Shown: positions 54,334-63,067, counted from the first letter of the stretch. The stretch is 64,000 nucleotides of DNA from Gp6-AA40 sp035647075 (GCA_035647075.1 DASROF010000027.1:1-64000), one strand, 5' to 3'. The notes: generated by a model not told the origin, from the letters alone. Numbers and translations are program-made.

Positions 54334-54927
54334 TCAGTCCTCGTCAGCCTCCAGCGCGTCGTCGAGAATGTCGAGGACGAGATCGGCGCGAATGTCTATC
54401 AGCACGAGGTCGTCGTCAACGATTCGATACTGCACATCCTCCGGCAACGGTGGAAGCTCGAGCAGCAGCGCCGGCCACATCCATGCACCGAGTCGCCAGT
54501 CGTACGTCTCGTTGACTTCTGGCGGCCGTGCGCCGGGCAGGCGGTCGGCGCGGAGTGCACCTTTTACGTGCTTCAGATTGAGTCCATTCGCCGCCGCAGT
54601 CGCGGCGACAATGTGCCGGATTGCCGCAGCCGCGCCATCGGTGAAGATGTCGCCCTGCCGCGCAAGCGGCCTGCGCTCGCGGATAGCGTCCCGCAGTGTC
54701 TTGCGCACGATCTGGATGTCCCTGGGATCACTGAAGATCCGCTCGGAGGGCATTCCAATCGCCTCCCGCATCAGGCAGTACTCGCGGACGTGCGCGTTGA
54801 ACTCCGCAATTGCTGCCGCGTCGGCCGGAGAGAGTGTCGTGTGGCCGGTGACGGGAGAAGGCAGGTCGCATTTCTCGACTGACATGCCGCCCGCCAGCGA
54901 AAGCGTGAGGACGAGGTAGCCCAACAT
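54334..54927 (-). CDS. Conserved-looking hypothetical protein, possibly exported
   Basis: 197 aa that I do not recognise. A short hydrophobic N-terminus (LGYLVLTLSLAGG) may be a signal peptide. The centre is helical (LSPADAAAIAEFNAHVREYCLMREAIG, DIQIVRKTLRDAIRERRPLARQGDIF) and the C-terminus holds DWRLGAWMWPALLLELPPLPEDVQYRIVDDDLVLIDIRADLVLDILDDAL, an acidic tail. Encoded 4 bp before the pyruvate kinase and 23 bp after DUF4956, so the three form a transcript. Confidence 0.65.
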   Translation of the reverse strand: MLGYLVLTLSLAGGMSVEKCDLPSPVTGHTTLSPADAAAIAEFNAHVREYCLMREAIGMPSERIFSDPRDIQIVRKTLRDAIRERRPLARQGDIFTDGAAAAIRHIVAATAAANGLNLKHVKGALRADRLPGARPPEVNETYDWRLGAWMWPALLLELPPLPEDVQYRIVDDDLVLIDIRADLVLDILDDALEADED

Positions 54928-54950
54928 CGCGACCTCCTAGTTCCGGTCGT

Positions 54951-55616
54951 TCACGGCTTCACCAGCTTCTGCTTCTTGATATCCCACTCCACGGAGGTGC
55001 CCCGCCGGCCGGCGATCCCGCGAATCAGCTTGGTGAGACGACGGATCTGCTCGTGGAAGGGCACCGTGACTTCATAGTGCAGCTCGTGCTGCGACGAGCC
55101 GAGCAGCACGTAGGTCACGCCCTGGCGTCCGAGCGCGTGTTCGATCACCGGCTTCAACCGGTCGGCGTCCTTGCCGCCGATGGTGAGCTCAAACCGTGAG
55201 CGCGCGGGTGGTTCGATCGACTCGAGCACCCAGAGGACGGCGATCACGAACGCACACGAACCGATCGCGAGTCCGTACATGCCCGCGCCGACGGTCAGAC
55301 CCATTGCGAGAGCGACGAGCATGACACCGGCATCCTTGGGATCGCGGATCCGCGCCCGATAGCGGATGAGACCGGCCGCGCCGACGATGGCAAAGGCGCG
55401 CGCCAGGTTCTCGCCGACCACGATGATGATCAGCGCACCGACGATCGAAAGAAGTATCTGTGCCTGAACGACGTGTGCCGAGCGCGGGACGATCGCGCGC
55501 CGCACGGGCCGCACGACCCCGAGCGCAGCGCCAAGGACAGCCGCAGTCGCCAGGACGAGCAGCTCGCGTGCGGCGGCGGCGATAACGACAGGTTCGATCA
55601 ACGGGACCACAGGCAT
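54951..55616 (-). CDS. DUF4956 family membrane protein
   Basis: 221 aa, N-terminal half with four helices and the family block AFAIVGAAGLIRYRARIRDPKDAGVMLVALAMGLTVGAGMYGLAIGSCAFVIAVLWVLE, followed by a cytoplasmic alpha/beta domain (about 135-221, RFELTIGGKDADRLKPVIEHALGRQGVTYVLLG). In other bacteria DUF4956 often neighbours polyphosphate (VTC-type) or MgtC-like genes; its function is unknown. First gene of the DUF4956-hypothetical-pyruvate kinase unit. Confidence 0.85.
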   Translation of the reverse strand: MPVVPLIEPVVIAAAARELLVLATAAVLGAALGVVRPVRRAIVPRSAHVVQAQILLSIVGALIIIVVGENLARAFAIVGAAGLIRYRARIRDPKDAGVMLVALAMGLTVGAGMYGLAIGSCAFVIAVLWVLESIEPPARSRFELTIGGKDADRLKPVIEHALGRQGVTYVLLGSSQHELHYEVTVPFHEQIRRLTKLIRGIAGRRGTSVEWDIKKQKLVKP

Positions 55617-55725
55617 TGCGCCTCCGGGTGTCGATCAGCGCACCACTCATGCCACACGCGGGCATTCTGAAAGTGGTGTGAACCGGCGTTGTTTGCCGTC
55701 GGGCTCCGCGCATCATGACGACATG

Positions 55726-55743
55726 CGGTGACGGCCGTCACCG
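55726..55743. promoter_or_regulatory. 18-bp perfect palindrome, candidate operator
   Basis: CGGTGACGGCCGTCACCG in the 218-bp divergent region between DUF4956 and the small protein at 55835, immediately followed by a second palindrome GTCCGCGGAC (55744-55753). No T tract, so an operator is likelier than a terminator. I see nothing else in the gap. Confidence 0.5.
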
Positions 55744-55834
55744 GTCCGCGGACGTCGGCCGGTAACGGCGTCGTCTTTCAGCGCTTCACGCTGCGGGGCA
55801 GCGTGTTTGCACCAACGCCACGTACGGAGCCCTT

Positions 55835-56044
55835 ATGGATCGGATGTTGAACATCGGTATCGTGGGCGCGGCGGTTGTGGTGCTCGTGCTCGTCGTCTTC
55901 TATGGTCCCTTGGTGGCGGCATTCATCGTTGCGGGAGCCGCGTTCGCGTTCATGGTCATCATGATGATGGCCGCCGGTATTCACGCATTCGATCGGTGGC
56001 GGCAAGGTCATGGCTGGACGGTGCGCCACACGAAGACGCACTGA
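55835..56044 (+). CDS. Small membrane protein
   Basis: 69 aa: two adjacent hydrophobic segments (MLNIGIVGAAVVVLVLVVFY and LVAAFIVAGAAFAFMVIMMMAAGI) and a basic C-terminus (FDRWRQGHGWTVRHTKTH). No family recognised. The hydrophobic coding pattern and absence of a competing gene support it. It ends 3 bp before the convergent aldo/keto reductase stop. Confidence 0.5.
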   Translation: MDRMLNIGIVGAAVVVLVLVVFYGPLVAAFIVAGAAFAFMVIMMMAAGIHAFDRWRQGHGWTVRHTKTH

Positions 56045-56047
56045 CGG

Positions 56048-57103
56048 TTATTGCCACGCGATCGTGCTGCGCGCATGCCAGTAGCGCTCGGGCGGCTGTG
56101 CCCGCACCGATGGCTCGTCATCGGCGAGGACGTCGAAGGCGGCGATCTGATCGCGTAACTGCTCGGGGGTGACGGCGCCGGAGAGAACGACCGTCGCCCA
56201 CGGCTGGCGAAGCGCCGCGGCGATCGCCAGGGTCTCGACCGTCACGCCGCGGGTGCGCGCGTGCGCGGCGAGCCGTTGAATCTGTTTCCCTCCGAACTGG
56301 CTCGTGAGGCGTCCATTGGCGAGCACTTCCTTGACAATGACGGCGCAGCCGCTGGCACTGGCATCCGCCAGCGCCGGGCCTGCGGACGGCTCGAGGAGGT
56401 TCCACGTCGCCTGTACCGTGTCGAACAATGGCACGCCGTCAACCGTGATCTCGAGCGAGCGGCGGATCGCGTCCGCCTGGTTCGCGCCCGTGACCGTGAT
56501 GCCGATGACGACGCCAGTCGTACGCAGCCGGGAGAGCTCACGCAGCACGTCGCGGTCGTTGAGTACGCCGCTGCCGATGGTCGCCGAATGAATCTGATAG
56601 ATCGCGAGCCACGAGCCGAGGATCGCGGCGCTCTCGGCGGCCTGCCACTGCAGGGTGTCGATCGTGAGGCGCTTGACTTCGTGACGCGGCGCGTCAGTTT
56701 GCCATGCCCCGGTATAGATGTAGCCCCACTTGGACGCGACGGTGAGGCAGCTCGTGGGCAGGCCGCGCTCGTCGCACCACGCGCGAAGAAACGGTTCGGC
56801 AAGGCCGTACGATCGGGCCGTGTCGACGTAGCGAATGCCCGCGTCGTAGGCGGCGTCGAGCAGTGATCGACACCGTTGCCGCATCGCCGTCACGGATCGA
56901 TCGGGGCCGAACTGCTCGTCACGACCGAGCGCCATGTACATCGGGCGTCCGAGTCCGGCGAGCCCCAGTCCGAGCGCGCTGGCGACGCGTCGCGTCCGAC
57001 CGAGCAGGCGGACCGGGACTCGCGGCAGGTCGGAAGTGGGGATCGCTCGTGGCGGCACACCGTCGGACAGCGGTTGTGGTGACGGCCGTTGGAACTCCAG
57101 CAT
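56048..57103 (-). CDS. Aldo/keto reductase family protein
   Basis: 351 aa (beta/alpha)8 barrel with a 40-residue leader. LGLGLAGLGRP, then LLDAAYDAGIRYVDTARSYGLAEPFLRAW (catalytic Asp and Tyr), SKWGYIYTG (catalytic Lys), IYQIHSATIGSGV (catalytic His) and TVVLSGAVTPEQLRDQIAAF (NADPH phosphate region). It resembles D-threo-aldose 1-dehydrogenase-like AKRs. ATG 57103 chosen; the frame continues upstream without homology. Confidence 0.82.
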   Translation of the reverse strand: MLEFQRPSPQPLSDGVPPRAIPTSDLPRVPVRLLGRTRRVASALGLGLAGLGRPMYMALGRDEQFGPDRSVTAMRQRCRSLLDAAYDAGIRYVDTARSYGLAEPFLRAWCDERGLPTSCLTVASKWGYIYTGAWQTDAPRHEVKRLTIDTLQWQAAESAAILGSWLAIYQIHSATIGSGVLNDRDVLRELSRLRTTGVVIGITVTGANQADAIRRSLEITVDGVPLFDTVQATWNLLEPSAGPALADASASGCAVIVKEVLANGRLTSQFGGKQIQRLAAHARTRGVTVETLAIAAALRQPWATVVLSGAVTPEQLRDQIAAFDVLADDEPSVRAQPPERYWHARSTIAWQ

Positions 57104-57231
57104 GGGCCGGGTTATGGCAACGGGTGTGCCGCTCACGAATGTGGTGAAAACAGGCGTGCGCGCCTGTTGCGGTTGGCTGCGCACACGAGAGGCCGTGCGG
57201 CCATCACCGTATCCTGTCGCGGAGTGGAGGG

Positions 57232-58335
57232 CTAGGAGGCGGGAAGGGAGGACCTGGTGGGCACGATCGCTTCGACCACCGTGCCGCACGCCGGCTCGCT
57301 GATGATGCGGAGACGACCGCCGCTCAGCTCGACACGCTCGCGCATGGTCATCAGGCCGAGACCCATGCTGCGCACCGTGGAAGGGTCGAATCCGGTGCCG
57401 TCGTCCGACACCCAGAGCGTGACGGAGGAGGCATCGAGCCGGAGGCGCACGTCGATCCGGCGGCCACCGCTGTGTTTGACCGCGTTCTGCAGCGCTTCCT
57501 GCATCACGCGGAATACACACAACGCGGTGTCTTCGGATACTTCCACCGGCGCTGCGTCTTCAGTGAACTGCACCGTGATACCGCTGCTGGCCGCAATCTC
57601 ATCGCACAACGGCTTGAGCGTGAGTCCGAGCCCTCGCATCGTCAGCTTCGGTGGGTGCAGCTCGCAGGACAAGAGGTGAATGCCCCTGGTCAGGTCGTGC
57701 AGCATGTCGCGCGCCTCGGTGAGCGTGCGGCGGGCGAGCGCCGCCGAGAACGGTCGCGTCTTGGTGGCGGAGGCGAGCTTGACGGTCAACAGCGCGATCC
57801 GCTGTGCGATGTCGTCGTGCAGATCACGCGCAATGCGGGCACGTTCCGACTCCTGCGCAGCGACCAGCCGCGTGCCGAGTTCCCGCAATCGACGCTGCGC
57901 ATCCTCGGCCGCAGTCGTATCGTGGGCGGCCCCGACGAACATCTCCACTTCGCCGTCCTGCGAGCAGTACGGGTGGCCGACGAACGACCAGGATCGAAAG
58001 CTATCGTCCACCCGCAGACGCACGTTGACTTCGACGCCTCGTCGGAAGGCTGCGGCCGAGTGGAAGGCCGTCACCGCTCGGTGCCGATCCTCTTCGTGCA
58101 GCACCTGCAGCCAGTCGATGCTGCTCGGCGACACCGGATTCGAAGCCGCCGAGGTCACCGCGTGCCAGGCGCGATTGCCAAACCAGAGGTCGGCTTGTGG
58201 CCCGATGATCCAGAGCGGAACCGGCAGCACGTCAAGCAGGTCCAGCCAGGGCAGGGCATCCGTCACCAGGGCCGTCGGCGACGGCTGCGGCGCCGGAGTC
58301 GCATTGGACGTCTGGACCTTTTTTGTTGCGGGCAT
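57232..58335 (-). CDS. PAS-domain NarL-type sensor histidine kinase
   Basis: 367 aa, cytoplasmic. PAS domain about 30-140 (VPLWIIGPQADLWFGNRAWHAVT, RSWSFVGHPYCSQDGEVEMFVGAAHDTT). HisKA_3 dimerisation motif with phospho-histidine H173 in ERARIARDLHDDIAQRIALL, then an HATPase: VFRVMQEALQNAVKHSGG (N box), VSDDGTGFDPS (G1), GLGLMTMRERVELSGGRLRI (G2). No receiver gene is adjacent; the NarL-type regulator at 61897 is the nearest candidate partner. Confidence 0.92.
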   Translation of the reverse strand: MPATKKVQTSNATPAPQPSPTALVTDALPWLDLLDVLPVPLWIIGPQADLWFGNRAWHAVTSAASNPVSPSSIDWLQVLHEEDRHRAVTAFHSAAAFRRGVEVNVRLRVDDSFRSWSFVGHPYCSQDGEVEMFVGAAHDTTAAEDAQRRLRELGTRLVAAQESERARIARDLHDDIAQRIALLTVKLASATKTRPFSAALARRTLTEARDMLHDLTRGIHLLSCELHPPKLTMRGLGLTLKPLCDEIAASSGITVQFTEDAAPVEVSEDTALCVFRVMQEALQNAVKHSGGRRIDVRLRLDASSVTLWVSDDGTGFDPSTVRSMGLGLMTMRERVELSGGRLRIISEPACGTVVEAIVPTRSSLPAS

Positions 58336-58410
58336 GCCGTCAATAGACAGTTAGCACATCAGATGGGTCGGTAGAGCGAGCGGACCCGCATTCTGCACGC
58401 AATCTCCCCG

Positions 58411-59103
58411 TCAGAATTTGAAGCCGAACTCGACGGGGAAATAGCGTCCGTTCGCGCGCTGCTCGTCGCCGTTCAGATCCGTAAACGTCGGCCCCCACAC
58501 AAAGTGCCAGCGGGCCTCGATGAAAAACGCCGCGGCGCGGCCGAGCCGGATCGCGACGCCACCGCCGGCGTTCACTCCTGGGTCCCATGAAGAGCGATCG
58601 CCGATCACACGGTTGACTTCGACCGGCTCCGGATAACAGATGTACCAGAACGGATCGCAGTAGGTCGTGAACCCCACGTCCGGAGTGGTGAGGTTGACCG
58701 AGCGGTGGTAGATGCCGCCGCCTGCGACTCCGTATGGATTGAAACGGTGTCGGCCCTCACCGTGCAGCATGCCGTTGGCGGTGACGTAGTGCACCCGGTG
58801 ATTCGACTGGATCAACGCGGTGCCCGTGGGAGTGACCAGCGGGTTGATCATCAGCGGAATGCGCCGCTCAGGGCCGTTCATCTTGCTGAACCCGTACTCC
58901 ACCTGCAGGCCGAAGGGCGAGGTCTTCTCGAACGTCAGTCCAATCGTGAACGCACCGCCGGTGTCGAATCGATCGGCCACCGGGCCGTTCGGCGTCGTCA
59001 TGCCACCGCCGATGATGAAGTGAACCGGCTTGTCGCTCTGGGCATGCGCCGGCGCGGCGGCGATCGCGATCGCGACACACGCGCCGAACAGGACTGATTT
59101 CAT
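58411..59103 (-). CDS. Predicted outer membrane beta-barrel protein
   Basis: 230 aa with a signal peptide (MKSVLFGACVAIAIAAAPAHAQ) and AGGAG before the ATG. Alternating amphipathic strands (AFTIGLTFEKTSPFGLQVEYGFSK, HRFNPYGVAGGGIYHRSVNL, GGGVAIRLGRAAAFFIEARWHFVWGPTF) end in VEFGFKF, a C-terminal Phe typical of OMP assembly signals. Eight-stranded OmpA/OmpW-size barrel; two cysteines in TYCDPFWYICYPEP may form an external disulfide. Function unknown. Confidence 0.72.
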   Translation of the reverse strand: MKSVLFGACVAIAIAAAPAHAQSDKPVHFIIGGGMTTPNGPVADRFDTGGAFTIGLTFEKTSPFGLQVEYGFSKMNGPERRIPLMINPLVTPTGTALIQSNHRVHYVTANGMLHGEGRHRFNPYGVAGGGIYHRSVNLTTPDVGFTTYCDPFWYICYPEPVEVNRVIGDRSSWDPGVNAGGGVAIRLGRAAAFFIEARWHFVWGPTFTDLNGDEQRANGRYFPVEFGFKF

Positions 59104-59272
59104 ACCGTGCTCCTTCGCCGTTGCTCGTACCAGGCGGACTTCATGCGACGCGATCACGGTAGCGTCCGGCTCGAACCGCCTCTATGCAGTTCCGGTTTTC
59201 GCGTCTGCCGCTTTCGCATAGAACGAGCCCGGCGGCGGCCCCACACTGCCTGCGATGGAAGGGACCATGCCC

Positions 59273-61594
59273 ATGCGCAGGTGGAGTCGGCGCGGCCGTC
59301 AGGCGGCCGCGTGGGCGGCGATCGGTTCGATGCTGGCGATGCCGATCGGCACCTCCGCGAATCGCATGCAGACACCCGCGGCAAAGCCCGCCGCAGGCGC
59401 TCCGGCTGCTCCCGCGGACGGCGAGTGGCCGCGGCGCTATGTCGGCTCCGATCAGTCGGTGGTCATCGTCTATGAGCCGCAGGTCGTCGACTGGCCGCAG
59501 CAGAAACTCCTGACCCTGTACACGGCGATGTCCTATACGGCGCCTGGCGCCGACAAGCCGCTGCTCGGGACCATCAAGGCCGAGGCCGACACCCGCGTCT
59601 CGCTCGAACAACGTCTCGTCGACTTTTCCTCCTTCCGTATTCTCGAATCGAACTTTCCGCAGTCGACGAAGGAGCAGGCCGGCGCCGCCGTCGCCGCCCT
59701 GAAAGCGAACATGCCGTTGGGCGAGCGTGTAATCGCGCTCGATCGCGTGCTCGAATACGTCAACACCAGCAGCATCAACCCGAGGAACGCTGCCGGCATC
59801 AAGGCCGACCCGCCGACCATCTTCTACAGTGCGGCGCCGGCAGTGATGGTGAACCTCGACGGCGACCCGATCTGGAGCCCGATCCAGAACAACGAGCTGC
59901 GCTTCGCGGTCAACACCAACTGGGATCTGTTCGAGTATCCGCCGTCGAAGACGCTCTATCTCCGCAACGACAAACAGTGGCTGCAGGCGCCGTCGATCAA
60001 AGGGCCATGGACGATCGCGCGCACGCTGCCCGACAGCTTCGGCCGGTTGCCGGCTGACGAGAACTGGAAGGATGTGCGCGAGGCAATTCCGGCGCGTGGC
60101 ACCTCCGCCATTCCAAAGGTTTTCGTCAGCACGACGCCGGCCGAATTGATCCTCGTGAAGGGCATGCCGCAGTACCAGGCCGTCCCCGGGACGAAGCTTC
60201 TCTGGCTGCGCAACACGGACGCCGACGTCTTCCGCCTCGGAGCGAACGGACCGGTGTATTACCTCGTGGCTGGACGCTGGTTCTCGTCGCCGGGCTTCGA
60301 CGGTCCGTGGACCTTCGCCACGACCATGCTGCCCGACGACTTCCGGCGGATTCCTCTGGAGCACGAGCGATCGCGCGTGCTTGCCTCCGTTCCGGGTACG
60401 CCGCAGGCCGCTGAAGCCGTTCTCCTTGCAGAGATTCCACAGACTGCACGCGTGAGCCGGAAGGAGGTGCAGGCGCCCGACGTCAGTTATCAGGGCACGC
60501 CGCAATTCACCCCTGTGTCAGCGACGACAGTGTCTCGTGCGGTCAACACCGACAAGGACGTCATTCGGGTTGGCGATCGCTACTACCTCTGCTACCAGGG
60601 AGTCTGGTTCGTCGCGAATGCGGCGGAAGGTCCGTGGCAGGTGACCGGCTCGATTCCTTCCGAGATTTACCAGATTCCCATCAGCGATCCGCTGAACCAC
60701 GTCACCTACGTCACCGTCGAAAGTCAGGACGACGAGTGGGTCGAGTACGCCGCGGCCGCCGGCTACCTGGGAGTCATGACCGCGTGGGGCTGTGCCGTCT
60801 GGGGAACCGGGTGGTACTACCCGCCTTACGTCGGCTACGGCGGCTTCTATCCGGCCTACTTCCCCAGGTTTCCAACCTACGGATATGGGTCCTGGTACAA
60901 CCCGTGGACCGGATCCTTCGGTCGCGCGGCAACAGCGTACGGTCCCTACGGTGGCGCGGGAATCGGTGCGCGCTACAACGCGCGAACCGGTACCTACTCA
61001 CGCGGAGCGGTTGCCTATGGGCCGGCGGGCGCCCGCGGTGTCGCAGGTGCGTATAACCCGCGAACGGGCGCGTACGGCGCGACGCGGCAGGGGGCCAGCG
61101 TCTATGGCAGCTGGGGCGCGACGGGTGTCCGTCGAGGCGATGAGTGGGCGGCGACGGCGCGAGCCACCAGCAACAGGACGGGCGCTACCACTCGCGTCAC
61201 GCGCACCGACGAAGGCGGCGTGGTCACACGGCGCGGCGCCAACGGCGGCGTTGTCGCCTCCAGCGGTGAAGGTGTGTTTGCCGGACGCGACGGCAATGTG
61301 TACCGCAAGCAGGGCGACTCCTGGCAGAAGTACGACAACGGTTCCTGGAACAGCATGGATCGGTCGGCGGTGGGAACGTCAGGAGGGCGGGACCGAGTCC
61401 AGGACGGCAGTTTGTCCCGTCCGGATTCGGCGACGGTCGGACAACTCAACAGTGATTTCAACGCGCGGCGGGACGGCGGACAACGTGCCCGCGATGCGTC
61501 AACCTTCGGCGGCGGTGGTGGCGGGTCGCGCGCGGGCAGCTTCAGGCCCAGTGGCGGCGGCGGGTTCCGGGGCGGCGGTGGCCGCCGGCGCTGA
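59273..61594 (+). CDS. Large secreted repeat protein with Tyr/Gly-rich C-terminal region
   Basis: 773 aa from ATG 59273 (GGAAGGGA eight bases upstream; ATGs at 59255 and 59267 are alternatives). Signal peptide, then three related modules (about 59815-60060, 60115-60385, 60480-60740) with the pattern YL-x-W(F/L)-x-AP-x-GPW-x-LP-x-F-x-IP, for instance APSIKGPWTIARTLPDSFGRLP and SSPGFDGPWTFATTMLPDDFRRIP. Next comes a YYPPYVGYGGFYPAYFP stretch, short Tyr/Asn/Arg-Thr-Gly repeats (YNARTGTYSRGAVAYGP, YNPRTGAYGATRQG) and a Gly-rich end. Similar proteins have been labelled carbohydrate-binding; I regard function as unknown. Confidence 0.75.
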   Translation: MRRWSRRGRQAAAWAAIGSMLAMPIGTSANRMQTPAAKPAAGAPAAPADGEWPRRYVGSDQSVVIVYEPQVVDWPQQKLLTLYTAMSYTAPGADKPLLGTIKAEADTRVSLEQRLVDFSSFRILESNFPQSTKEQAGAAVAALKANMPLGERVIALDRVLEYVNTSSINPRNAAGIKADPPTIFYSAAPAVMVNLDGDPIWSPIQNNELRFAVNTNWDLFEYPPSKTLYLRNDKQWLQAPSIKGPWTIARTLPDSFGRLPADENWKDVREAIPARGTSAIPKVFVSTTPAELILVKGMPQYQAVPGTKLLWLRNTDADVFRLGANGPVYYLVAGRWFSSPGFDGPWTFATTMLPDDFRRIPLEHERSRVLASVPGTPQAAEAVLLAEIPQTARVSRKEVQAPDVSYQGTPQFTPVSATTVSRAVNTDKDVIRVGDRYYLCYQGVWFVANAAEGPWQVTGSIPSEIYQIPISDPLNHVTYVTVESQDDEWVEYAAAAGYLGVMTAWGCAVWGTGWYYPPYVGYGGFYPAYFPRFPTYGYGSWYNPWTGSFGRAATAYGPYGGAGIGARYNARTGTYSRGAVAYGPAGARGVAGAYNPRTGAYGATRQGASVYGSWGATGVRRGDEWAATARATSNRTGATTRVTRTDEGGVVTRRGANGGVVASSGEGVFAGRDGNVYRKQGDSWQKYDNGSWNSMDRSAVGTSGGRDRVQDGSLSRPDSATVGQLNSDFNARRDGGQRARDASTFGGGGGGSRAGSFRPSGGGGFRGGGGRRR

Positions 61595-61630
61595 AACGTC
61601 GAGCGAATCGCCCTTCGAGAGGACTTCCCG

Positions 61631-61882
61631 ATGATCGTCACCACGGTCGTCCCATACGGTGTCGGGCCCGGACCCGACACCGATTCCGACCTGATCCTGC
61701 GCCTTAGTGCAGAGTTTCACGAGATGCCGGACCTGGTAATTACGGTTGGCGAGGCCTCCAGGCTCTTTGCTGTCGAGCGCTCCCGCTGCCGACGTATACT
61801 CGACACGCTGGTCACCAGGGGTGTGCTCACCACGGACGGACGGGTCTTTACCCGGGCGGGCACCGGACGCCGTTCCACTTAA
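61631..61882 (+). CDS. Small winged-helix-like DNA-binding protein
   Basis: 83 aa. Residues about 35-75 (PDLVITVGEASRLFAVERSRCRRILDTLVTRGVLTTDGRVFTRAG) fit a helix-turn-helix followed by a small wing, as in MarR/LysR-like minimal regulators. GAGAGG lies before the ATG. It sits between the repeat protein and the response regulator, 14 bp before the latter, so probable co-transcription. Confidence 0.6.
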   Translation: MIVTTVVPYGVGPGPDTDSDLILRLSAEFHEMPDLVITVGEASRLFAVERSRCRRILDTLVTRGVLTTDGRVFTRAGTGRRST

Positions 61883-61896
61883 TTCGAAGGTAATCC

Positions 61897-62529
61897 ATGG
61901 CCGCGCCACGCGTCGTGATCGTGGACGATCACACGCTGCTGAACGAAGCGTTCCGTCGACTGCTCGAGCCGGAATGCGAGGTGGTCGGCACCTACGACGA
62001 TCCGCACGAATTTCTCCGTGACGTGGGTCGGTTGCGTCCGGACGTGGCGGTGCTCGACATCTCCATGCCCAGGCTGAACGGGCTCGACGCCGCCCGCGAG
62101 CTCCGCCGGCTGCTGCCCTCCACCCGCATCATTTTCCTGACGATGAACGAGGACCCGGATGTTGCGGCGGAGGCGTTCCGCCTTGGAGCCTCGGGGTACT
62201 TGCTGAAGCGATCCGCGGCCTCTGAACTGCCGTCGGCCGTCGGTGAGGTGATGAACCAGCGGTACTACATTACGCCGTTACTCACTCGTGACCTCGTGGG
62301 TTCATTCGTTCAGCCGCATGAAGCGCGGAAGCCGATCTACCAGTTGACGCCGCGTCAGCGCGAGGTGCTGCAGCTGCTCGCCGAAGGTAATTCGATGAAG
62401 CAGGCCGCGGCGATTCTGCATGTCTCACCGCGCACGGTCGCGTTCCACAAGTACCGCATGATGGAACACCTGCGGGTCAATTCGACCGCCGCCCTCGTGC
62501 AATTCGCCGTTCGCGAAGGCCTGATCTAA
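61897..62529 (+). CDS. NarL/FixJ-type response regulator
   Basis: 210 aa. Receiver domain 4-120 with acidic pair D10-D11, phosphoacceptor D54 in VAVLDISMPRLNG, T in IIFLTMNED, and K in GYLLKRSAAS. LuxR-type HTH about 147-205: LTPRQREVLQLLAEGNSMKQAAAILHVSPRTVAFHKYRMMEHLRVNSTAALVQFA. Likely partner is the H173 kinase at 57232-58335. Confidence 0.94.
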   Translation: MAAPRVVIVDDHTLLNEAFRRLLEPECEVVGTYDDPHEFLRDVGRLRPDVAVLDISMPRLNGLDAARELRRLLPSTRIIFLTMNEDPDVAAEAFRLGASGYLLKRSAASELPSAVGEVMNQRYYITPLLTRDLVGSFVQPHEARKPIYQLTPRQREVLQLLAEGNSMKQAAAILHVSPRTVAFHKYRMMEHLRVNSTAALVQFAVREGLI

Positions 62530-62590
62530 CCGATCACCGGCTTCCGAACCGTTCGACAGTACCAGTCGGCTCACCTTCCTCGCCCCGAGA

Positions 62591-62630
62591 CCTGCTGTGC
62601 AAAGTACCAGCAGGGTGCGCGCATTTTTTT
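62591..62630 (+). terminator. Possible terminator after the response regulator
   Basis: CCTGCTG (62591-62597) and CAGCAGG (62608-62614) form a 7-bp stem; a seven-T run lies at 62624-62630, but nine bases (GTGCGCGCA) separate stem and T run, so it is not a textbook terminator. AGTACCAG occurs twice, at 62558 and 62603. Confidence 0.35.
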
Positions 62631-62692
62631 CGCCGTGAACCGGGTGATCGCCGAGTTCCCACGTGCCGGCTCGGGATCGTACGGTGTCGGGC

Positions 62693-63067
62693 ATGCCAGT
62701 TATCCATCATGTGCCGCGCGCCGAAATCGTCGCCCGCGTCAACGAGTTCCTCCGCCGCAACCTGGGGGAGCCGGTCACCGTCACCGAACTGAGCCGCGTC
62801 GCCGGAGTCAGTGAGCGCACGCTTCGCGCAGCGTTCCATGACGTCGTCGGTGTCAGTCCGAAACAGCACATGCTCCGTGAACGTCTCCGTGCCGCCCGCG
62901 CCGCTCTACGCGCCGCTGCTCCGGGCACGACGACCGTCACGGACGTCGCGATGTCGTACGGGTTCTTCGAACTCGGACGCTTCGCCGGCCGCTACCGCCA
63001 CACATTCGGCGAAGCACCGTCACGGACACTGCGCCTGCGTCACGAGGTCGACGTCAAAATTGCGTAG
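62693..63067 (+). CDS. AraC-family HTH-domain protein (DNA-binding domain only)
   Basis: 124 aa from ATG 62693 (GTG 62663 would add ten residues). It is the two-HTH AraC DNA-binding unit without an effector domain: VNEFLRRNLGEPVTVTELSRVAGVSERTLRAAFHDVVGVSPKQHMLRERLRAARAAL and TTTVTDVAMSYGFFELGRFAGRYRHTFGEAPSRTLR. Such stand-alone domains resemble MarA/SoxS. It precedes the DUF3302-HlyD pair by 24 bp and may control it. Confidence 0.85.
   Translation: MPVIHHVPRAEIVARVNEFLRRNLGEPVTVTELSRVAGVSERTLRAAFHDVVGVSPKQHMLRERLRAARAALRAAAPGTTTVTDVAMSYGFFELGRFAGRYRHTFGEAPSRTLRLRHEVDVKIA

Noticed and set aside
59141..60505. 454-aa frame on the minus strand
   Set aside because: Antisense to the signal peptide and modules of the large secreted protein; no recognisable domain.
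62616..62630. TGCGCGCA plus T7 as a stand-alone terminator
   Set aside because: The 8-bp palindrome has no loop, so it cannot form a stable hairpin; only the CCTGCTG stem further upstream is possible.
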